DNA from: Dryomyza anilis
Taxonomy: Eukaryota > Arthropoda > Insecta > Diptera > Dryomyzidae
DNA length: 64,000 nt
Reading direction: 5' to 3'
Assembly (NCBI GenBank): GCA_951804985.1
Contig: OX638131.1
Span: 38,657,544-38,721,543, forward strand
The notes below the pieces were generated by a model. It searched no databases. It worked only from the letters and a program-made list of their open reading frames with translations, and was not told the DNA's origin. This document shows positions 57,005 to 64,000 of this stretch, piece by piece (the stretch's first letter is position 1; each line of letters opens with the position of its first letter). The position numbers and the translations under genes are program-made.

Positions 57005-58420
57005 GTCATTCAAAATTGTTTTAACAATTTTTTTTTTTCGAATTGTTCTTGTATTTTTTTTGTTTTCGGGAAATTGTGATTTAGAACATTGCGTTGTCTT
57101 TGTCGTCCAAATTTTTCAAAATTTTGTAATTGTCTAATATTTTTTTTTTTTTGAAAATAATGATTTCGACCATTTTGTCGTCCAAAAATGTTTTTAACAA
57201 TTTTTTTCGTAAATTTTCGAACATTTTTTTTGACGAATATTTTGAAAATGTTGATTTCGAATATTGCGTTGTTTTTGTCGTCCAAAATTTTCTGTTTCGA
57301 AAATTTACGAACATTGCTGTTTTTTTTGTTAAATAATTTATTTTGGAACATAGTAATTTCGATCATTGCGTTGTTTTAGTCGTTCAAATTCAGATTTTCG
57401 AAAAGTTACGAACAATGTTGTTTTTTGTTAAATAACATATTTTGGAAAATAGTAATTTTGACCATTCGAACATTGGTGTTGTTGTCGAATATTTTCATTT
57501 TTTTTTTCGTCCGACGTTTTTTTAACAACATTTTTTTTCAAAAAGTGTTCGATTGCTGTTTTTATCAAATATTTTTTTTTGAAAATAGTAATTTCGCCCT
57601 TGCGTTGTTTTTGTCGACCAAAATTTTGTTTGTTCGAAATTTTTCGAACATTGTTTTTTTTGTCGAAAAAAATATTTTTTTTTGAAAATTTCGGAGTTTG
57701 CGTTGTTTTTGTTGTACCTACATTTTTTTAACATATTATTTTTCGAACATTGTTGTTTTGTTGAATAAAATTTGTTGATGAACATTTTGACCATTGCGTT
57801 GTTTTTGTCGATCAAAATTTTGTTTGTTCGAAATTTTTCGAACATTGTTTTTTTTGTCGAAAAAAAATATTTTTTTTTTTGAAAATTTCGGAATTTGCGT
57901 TGTTTTTGTTGTACAAACATGTTTTTAACATATTTTTTTTTCGAACATTGTTGTTTTATTGAATAAAATTTGTTGATGAACATTTAGACCATTGCGTTGT
58001 TTTTGTCGACCAAAATTTTGTTTGTTCGAAATTTTTCGAACATTGTTTTTTTTTGTCGAAACTTTTTTTTTAATTTCGGAATTTGCGTTGTTTTTGTTGT
58101 ACAAACATTTTTTTAACATAATTTTTTTTCGAACATTGTTGTTTTGTTGAATAAAATTTTTTGATGAACATTTCGACCATTGCATTGTTTTTGTCGTCCA
58201 AAAAATTTTTATGGTTCGACATTTTTGAACATTTTTGTTTTGTCGAATAATTCTTTTGTTGAAAAATGTTGATTTCGGAAATGCGTTGTTTTTCTTGTAC
58301 AAACATTTGTTAAACATAATTTTTTTTCGAACATTGTCGTTTTTGGCGAATAAAATTTTTGATTTAAAACATTGTTGTTTTTGTCGACCATACTTTTATT
58401 TGATCTTTTTTTTTTTTTAA
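57005..58420. repeat. Tandem array of TTCGAA-rich monomers, period about 190-198 bp
   Basis: GTCGACCAAAATTTTGTTTGTTCGAA or close variants recur near 57613, 57807, 58005, 58193 and 58383. Each is followed by TTTTTCGAACATTGTTTTTTTTGTCGAA, AATTTCGGAATTTGCGTTG and TTGTACAAACATTTTTTTAACAT. Earlier units (57005-57520) are shorter and diverged. Minus-strand frames of up to 153 codons (Lys/Asn-rich, repeating STKTTQ/QQCSK) are carried by the repeat and lack any domain. Confidence 0.88.
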
Positions 58421-58692
58421 TTATGGCATTTAGGGTTTTATTTACATATTATACCCAAATTAATTATTTTTTGTTTCTTTTTCTTTTTTTTTTGGTTTAT
58501 TGCTGATTTATTTAATAAATGTTATTTAGTGAGAGTTATTCAAAAACCTTAGAAAAGATTTAACTTTATCTTTGATCTCTGTACCATGTCATTTTCCATA
58601 TGAAACTTATATATATTTTGTAATTAAATGTTTTTATTTGAGATGTTCAAATGACTTTAGATATTTAGAACCTGGTTTTGAACCCTTTTTTG
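58421..58692. other. AT-rich spacer
   Basis: T-rich runs and unstructured sequence; nothing recognised. Confidence 0.35.
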
Positions 58693-58760
58693 AGTCCGTG
58701 TCATGATGGTTAGTGCGCCCAACTACCAGTCGAATGTTTCGGGGTTCGAATCCCGAGACT
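58693..58760 (+). mobile_element. tRNA-like SINE head fragment
   Basis: GAGTCCGTGTCATGATGGTTAGTGCGCCC ... GGGGTTCGAATCCCGAGAC has an A-box-like GATGGTTAGTGC and a perfect B box. The spacing is close to that of a tRNA, but the acceptor stem does not close and the anticodon arm is poor. TTTTAACATTGTTT follows, similar to the sequence after the head in the SINE at 9017 (GACTGTCAACATTTC). I favour a SINE remnant over a tRNA gene. Confidence 0.6.
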
Positions 58761-60180
58761 TTTAACATTGTTTAAATAAAAAAAGTTGTTTCTAAAAGGT
58801 TAGTTGTTTCTAAATGATTATAAAATTATACAATGCTTCATCGAATGAAAAAACAAAAGTTTTTTTAGTGTATCATATATTTTAAGACAAATTTTATAAT
58901 CAACATTATTTGTAGTAACAACACTTTGAGCGCTTCTGTAGCTGATAAACTTTTAAATGAGCAAAGTGCATTCGTCTGATTTTTTTCAACTAGTTTAGCA
59001 TTCAACACTTCTTAGAATTCCCCAACAGGTTCGATGTCAGCACCGGTGCTCGCGATAAGAAGCCCCATTAAGTCGGTGCTGTGCTATTCATAGCACTTAC
59101 GTGATTTACCTAATTGCTAACTTCGATCGGATAAACCATAAAGAGACTGAGACCATAAACTGACTTTAACTATTTAAACGACACAAATCGCTCGCCGCTC
59201 GCTAACTGGCCAAAACAAAAAAGCCATACTTCGGTGAGGAGCACTTTGTGCAACGAAATAAATCGGACTTAAGAGGCCTTGCGTGCCGTACCAAACCAAA
59301 CCCACCATCAACCAACTAAAGAAAGAAACACTTTGGTCCAAACAATGTCAAAGACACCGTGTATGGTATGCGGTAAAACCCATGAAATTGTGCAGAGAAT
59401 CGCAAACGCGAAACATTGGACATGGCAGCGAACGAACGGACAGACGGAGGCATGGACAGTGGGGGTATAAGCCTAATTTACTTGCAAATAATGATGAGAA
59501 TGACAATATGACTTGTTGCAAAGTTACAGCTGCACAAATGCACCCAGACAATGATGAACTGGAAGGACGGGGGAAGGACAGAGCAAAGCATTTGTGGAGA
59601 TTAACTCGATTATGATGAGGATTTACGCCGCATGTAGAATGCAACCGAATGGTGCTAGTGTGGAGTGGAAACGACGATGCCCAGTATAGAACAAAAGAGC
59701 ACACTGAAGAAAAGGAGAGTGGATGAATGGAATGGTTGGGACGGATGACATGGAACGGAACGCGCGTGGTTTATGCGAACGGCGTGCGGTGACAGTGTAG
59801 AATAATATATCAGGATTTAATTGGATTATGCGTAAAAAGCAGTTTCTGCACGAAACCTTGAAACGTGGTCGCTCGTAACGGTTGATGGGTTAAGCGCGCC
59901 GCATTGGGATATAAGTATTTTTCTGAATAATAACCGAAGACGACGACGAAAATGAATGGGTTGTTTTGTTAGAGATGGAAGGTTTAAGATTGATTGGAAG
60001 TTGTACTGCAAAAAATTAGTTTGTATCATGTATAACTCTTCAAATACATTGCCTAGTCGGACGTGAAATGAATGTCCGAAAAGTAATGGTAATGGAGTAT
60101 TTGTACACAAAACCGTACTTAGTTCTTGTAAACTTTAGACAAGTTTCTTAAAACTTCACTCAAAATAAAATCTGGTTACC
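58761..60180. other. Single-copy region with a GC-richer island at 59000-59900
   Basis: TTAGTTGTTTCTAAA is duplicated near 58780-58815. The island contains GGTGCTCGCGATAAG, CGCTCGCCGCTCGC and GGAACGCGCGTGG words; frames of 110 and 118 codons overlap on opposite strands without a recognisable domain. An exon or enhancer is possible but unsupported. Confidence 0.35.
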
Positions 60181-60760
60181 CACTCCAATAAACGACATCG
60201 TTCGTGTATTTTACGAAAATAATCGTGAAATTTTAATTTAAAAATTTTTATTTCGTAAAATACACGAAAAAACTTTCGTAAATTTATGATCAAATTTATC
60301 TACGAAATATTTCGTAAAATACACTAAAGACTTTAGCATATTTATGACAAACTTACGAATATTATTTGTGTATTTTACGAAACTATTTGCAGTTTTTATC
60401 TACGAAAGTCATTCGTATATTATACAAAATATTGTTATTTTTATTCGTATTTTATTTAATATTTTTGTACGTTTTATAAGATTGTTACGAATATTTTGTA
60501 TAATATACGAATGCTGTGTCTAAAAAACATTGGCGTTGAAAATAACGATTCATACACGAAAGACATTCGTAAATGTATAATAAAAAACTACGAATATTAA
60601 TTGTGTATTTTACGAAACTATTCGTAGTTTTTATCTACGAAACTCGTTCGTACATTCTTCGAAATATTGTTATTTTTATTCGTAATTTATTTTATATTTG
60701 TGTACGTTTTGTAGGAATTGTACGAATATTTCGTAAAATATACGAATGCTGTGTATAAAT
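60181..60760. repeat. TACGAA-rich inverted and tandem repeat, probable fold-back element
   Basis: The palindromic words CGTAAAATACACGAA, TTCGTGTATTTTACGAA and TACGAATATTTCGTA recur about fifteen times in both orientations. A unit of about 235 bp is duplicated: TACGAATATTA(A/T)TTGTGTATTTTACGAAACTATT..CAGTTTTTATCTACGAAA...GTTATTTTTATTCGTA...ACGAATGCTGTGT starts near 60353 and 60588. No target duplication or coding frame was found. It may be a satellite or a MITE with subterminal repeats. Confidence 0.75.
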
Positions 60761-60857
60761 AAAATGCTGTTTGACGCTAACATATTTCTCTTTTTACTGG
60801 TTATTCGTATAAAGAAAGGAATGTTTCGTAAAATTCTACACAATTCCTCACAAGACA

Positions 60858-60942
60858 ATTCAGCGCACTAAGCAATGTGTTAGAAATAGACGGAATATCA
60901 TTCAGCGCACTGAGGCAATGTGCGAAAAAGAGATAGAAGATT
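60858..60942. repeat. Direct duplication, period 42 bp
   Basis: ATTCAGCGCACTAAGCAATGTG at 60858 and ATTCAGCGCACTGAGGCAATGTG at 60900 begin two copies that continue with (T/C)(T/G)A..GA(A)ATAGA. It lies at the left of the LTR-like block that follows. Confidence 0.8.
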
Positions 60943-61228
60943 AGCACATTAGAAACACGTAAGTGCGAACGAGATTCAAATAGCATGTGTCATTCACGAA
61001 ACGAGTGGAATGTTCTTGAAACGTGTCGAACTGATGCATGCAGTATATAAGGGCGCCGCATCTGAGGCACTGCACTTCAATAGTGATTGGAAAGTGGTCG
61101 AGTGCATCTCGTGTGTGATTAATGTCAAGTTAAATAGTGGACATGCAGCAGATGTTTAAATTTGTTATTAGTAAAGTTGTTTATTAAAGTGAATTAATAA
61201 AGTTAATTTTTATAATTTAAACCAAACA
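60878..61228 (+). mobile_element. Possible solo LTR
   Basis: The block begins TGTTAG and ends AAACA. It has a TATA box (TATATAA, 61044-61050), a TTCAAT possible initiator at about 61077, and an AATAAA polyadenylation signal at 61196-61201, followed by A/T-rich sequence. TATA and AATAAA about 150 bases apart suit an LTR's U3-R-U5. However, I see no 4-6-bp target duplication and no second LTR, so it could equally be a host or pseudogene promoter. Confidence 0.35.
61044..61050 (+). promoter_or_regulatory. TATA box with downstream initiator-like TTCAAT
   Basis: TATATAA followed by GGGCGCCGC, with TTCAAT about 30 bases downstream, is a good pol II core promoter layout on sequence alone. GGTCG at 61096 resembles a DPE but is at the wrong distance from the presumed start. 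No open frame of note follows; see the LTR interpretation. Confidence 0.4.
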
Positions 61229-61911
61229 TAAAAGTATTTTTATTTTGTATACAATCCAGAGATACGAACTTGTAGAACAGTTTTCTGTAGACTGAATTTT
61301 CATAACAATAATTTATTGTTTTTTTAATTTTACGAACAATAAACATATTTTGAAAATTACAAACATTTCGGAAAATATACTAGAAATTATTTTGAGTGTT
61401 GATACTAAAAAGTTGCTGTAGGTATTAACTATAGGAAACATAAAAGATTGTTAATTTTAGACAAGTTTCTTATAATCAGAAACTAATAGGTTTTTGTATT
61501 GACTGCAGGATATACATAATAATGCGGTGTGCATCTGGGATATTATTTGTTGTGATAACCGAATATTGTAGTTCTAGATCCAATTTATTGTTTCTTAAAA
61601 ATGAATTGTGAACCTATTCTTTGTTCCTTTTCATGCTAAAAAGTGAATAGTCTATGGGATGCAATTTCTTGATAAATAAAAGCATTGAAAATTTAACCAA
61701 TATTCAATGGTTCAATGATTTACAAATCTTGTGTGATATTAATAAGTTGGTTTTTGTTGAAGATATTGAAACTGAGGGGTGCAGTAATACGTAAATGAAA
61801 CATAATTGGAATCGGTATCGACATCGTTTTGTTACAAAATTTAAAACCGTAAATATTAAAGTCGTAACCGAAACAACGAGTAATACCGAAATCTAACCCT
61901 TCACAAAAAAA
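61229..61911. other. AT-rich spacer
   Basis: No shared repeat, hairpin or coding signal was found. TAGACAAGTTTCTTA near 61458 also occurs near 60137. Confidence 0.35.
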
Positions 61912-62216
61912 ATAATCGCCTGTAATTAATAGTATGCATTAAACAGTCCAGCAATAAAATTAACTAATTTCGCTAATATGTGCGTCAATGCAGCAAATAA
62001 TTTAGTCGGTGCAGTTTTAGCAATTATAATTTCTGAAACTGCGTCGATTAATTAATTTGCTGCATTGACGTACAAATATTTATATTAGCAAACGGAATTG
62101 CTGATTTAACGACGAATAGCAAATGTTCTAATTTAATTAGTGAATTTCATTGCTGGATTGATTAATGAATGCAATTACTATCGGTTGCTATATTTACGTC
62201 GATTATTTTTTTTATG
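61912..62216. mobile_element. Fold-back MITE family B, copy 4 (full length)
   Basis: It starts CACAAAAAAAATAATCG and ends GTCGATTATTTTTTTTATG (the CTGTG end has decayed). The two halves are near-complete inverted copies: GCGTCAATGCAGCAAATAATTTAGTCGGTGCAGTTTTAGCAATTATAA meets its complement ending AATTTGCTGCATTGACGTAC at the centre. The right half matches the copies at 26000-26141 and 42000-42146. It is non-coding and would form a strong hairpin. Confidence 0.85.
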
Positions 62217-63730
62217 TTCAATCCTTAATTAAAAAGGCTAAAGGAGATAAGAAATTCTCTAAACATTTGTAGAATTCAAATAATTTTTTTAAAGTAATAA
62301 TTTTCCTCTGTGAAAATTTGTCTGTTGAGTAGTATCCTGAAAAAATAGACACAGGTGCTGTTTGAGAAAGTAATGTTGATCTTGGTTTTCAGTATTTTAA
62401 ACATTGTTGGCACTTTATATCAAAATAGATTTTCTTTACCATGTTGCGCACTGGTGTCGCCATATGTGGCCTGCCGCAACCCAAACAAACCATAAGAAAA
62501 TATTTAGTTACAATAGCTTCTAAAATAGGGTGCTCTCAAAAGCTAATCCAAACAAGCACCATAAACCACTGCAGCGGCGTCATGGCAAATTTTCCTCTTG
62601 ACTCATATTTCATTTTTCAACATCCCCCCTCCCATTTCACTGATCAACCAACGAACAATAAAGCCAGCCATCAGCCAGCCCCCCCTCTTCCCAGATACAC
62701 ATGTTTAGCATAGGTCGTGTTTTTGTTTGTCATGGTTCTGTTATTCTAAATTTGTCATGACAATATTTTTATTTTGAATTTAATATTATTTTTATTTTCC
62801 AATCTCACTCAACAGCAGCAGGAGCAGCTACTAAAACATTTGTTGCAGTTCTTTGATTTGATTGCTGATGCTTGCCTCACTTTTGACAGCCTTTACCATG
62901 TCATGGCCATACCTTGGCATCGTATAGTATTTGTCTACCTATCTACCGTTGGACCCAAAGTCTTCTCTAACTAAATATTTCTGTCTGTTCGTCTGGTTTG
63001 TTTTTCGGTTACTTTGTCTGCGGTTTGTGATTTTATTTCTCTTTTGCATTTCCATGTTCGTTGATTTGTTTTCATTCAACTCACTTGGCCCACCCTATCC
63101 GAGATTGTCAGTCTTGCTAGTCAGCTGCAATTATATCGTTTGTCATATTTAACAGATCGTTTGTTGAAATCCTATTTTGTTGTTTATTTAGCTATTTATT
63201 TTGTCAATTGTGCTATTTGATCGGAACAGCCGGAATTACGTGGTTTATCGATGTTTAGAGGGTTAGAAAGGTTTTGCAATTTAGACCGTTGAGAGGCATT
63301 TTATTTGGATAACTATTGAAGGGCATATAGCACATAAAATTAAAACATATTTTGAATGGAGAAAATAACACTTTTAAAATTGTTTAAATAAACTCTTATA
63401 CGGAACATTTTATAATACGAATTTTATATCCAAAGACAAATCAATAATTTAAACTTGCAAATGTAGTTCCATCTCATATTGCTCATCTTCTTCTAAACAG
63501 TAACAATGAAACAAGAAGTGATAACACTCTAAATTTAGCAGAAATTTATGAATTGAAACTCCGAAATAATCTACTTTGAATAAAATTCTGCTCCAGTTTC
63601 CAATCAGTATCTCGGGTACAAGTTCTATTACCCAAGTAAAAAAAGTTAAAATTTAGAACCACTTTTAGTTCATATACGATTTCAAATGCGTTACAGCAAC
63701 TATGCTGTAGCAGAAAAAGTGTAAAACCTA
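62217..63730. other. Single-copy DNA with GC-richer patches at 62430-63250
   Basis: CCCCCCTCCCATTTC, CAGCCAGCCCCCCC and CTGTCTGTTCGTCTGG words lie here. Three short frames (66-90 codons) cross the stretch but have no recognised domain. Nothing is called. Confidence 0.35.
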
Positions 63731-64000
63731 CACAGAAAAAATATATGCGTAAATATAGCAGGAAAATTTATCAATATAATTAAGTTTTAATTGTTTCATA
63801 GCCGATACGACATTTAATTGTATTTATTAAATATTTAACTATATTAATTAAAAAAAAAGACTAAGAGTGATACGACGTTTGTAACAGCCAGATTTAGCGA
63901 TGTCCGTGTGTCTGTCCATCTGTCTGTTTGTGGGTCTCTTGAAATCATGATTACAGAAGAACTTGAAGAGAACAATAAAATTGGCATGCTCGGTTAATTG
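63731..64000. mobile_element. Left end of a CACAG-type element, plus a dispersed repeat fragment
   Basis: CACAGAAAAAATATATGCGTAAATATAGC starts at 63731 after TA and looks like a family A/B-type end; no matching right end is visible before the window ends. From about 63890 the sequence GCGATGTCCGTG...TCTGTC...CTTGAAATCATGATTACAGAAGAACTTGAAGAG matches 1930-1995. The two may be separate or one composite element. Confidence 0.5.

Noticed and set aside
57010..58317. Lys/Asn-rich minus-strand frames of up to 153 codons
   Set aside because: They repeat in step with the 190-198-bp DNA array and differ by frame from unit to unit.
58693..58760. Functional tRNA gene on the plus strand
   Set aside because: B box is perfect but acceptor and anticodon stems pair poorly; better explained as a SINE head remnant.
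59283..59704. Overlapping opposite-strand frames (110 and 118 codons) as an exon
   Set aside because: Neither has a known motif, they overlap almost entirely, and no splice signals support either.

Overview
This 64-kb window looks like non-coding nuclear DNA (intergenic, or a very long intron) from a higher fly (Diptera, probably a schizophoran). The reasons are the AT-rich background, CAG/CAA-type triplet runs, SINE-like elements with pol III boxes, several families of short inverted-repeat elements that start with CACAG plus an A-run and are flanked by TA, Helitron ends, and a jockey-like reverse-transcriptase fragment. I found no host protein-coding gene, no intact functional tRNA or rRNA gene, no CRISPR array and nothing bacterial. 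The longer open frames lie in simple repeats whose period is a multiple of three, or in poly-A tracts, so they are not evidence of genes. The species call is inference; no search was run.

Layout. 0-2 kb: degenerate repeats and a GC-richer island. 2-5.4 kb: two TA-flanked MITEs and a broken Tc1-like DNA-binding domain. 5.4-8.5 kb: AT-rich DNA, a GC-richer island with CAG runs and a 370-bp duplication. 8.9-11 kb: old repeat 'R' interrupted by a SINE and a Helitron, then a non-LTR retrotransposon fragment. 12.3-13.7 kb: an array of about 540-580-bp units. 16.7-18.9 kb: a 2.1-kb 12-bp minisatellite. 20.6-26.1 kb: MITEs, a SINE fragment, a perfect hairpin and several tandem arrays. 28-34.6 kb: further MITEs, one holding a SINE with a clear target duplication. 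37.2-45.7 kb: repeat R again, broken by a MITE, a 2.4-kb Helitron, a SINE and a fold-back MITE. 48-50 kb: three inverted-repeat elements. 52.1-53.1 kb: a Helitron with a SINE inside it. 55-58.4 kb: tandem arrays. 58.7-61.2 kb: a tRNA-like fragment, a TACGAA-rich array and an LTR-like block with a TATA box. 61.9-64 kb: a fold-back MITE, single-copy DNA and the start of one more element.

The main content is a layered record of transposition. Four insertions can be dated relative to their hosts by nesting: a SINE in a Helitron, a SINE in repeat R with an uninterrupted relative about 4 kb away, a SINE in a probable MITE, and a MITE in a Tc1-like remnant. At least three unrelated MITE interiors share almost the same ends, which suggests one transposase source moved them all. 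Between the repeats, GC-richer islands (about 1.0-1.6, 6.6-7.6, 14.4-14.9, 15.9-16.7, 19.5-19.9, 26.9-27.3, 42.7-43.7, 47.2-47.6, 53.6-54.4, 59.0-59.9 and 62.4-63.2 kb) are the best places to look for enhancers or small exons, but nothing in the sequence alone proves such a role.
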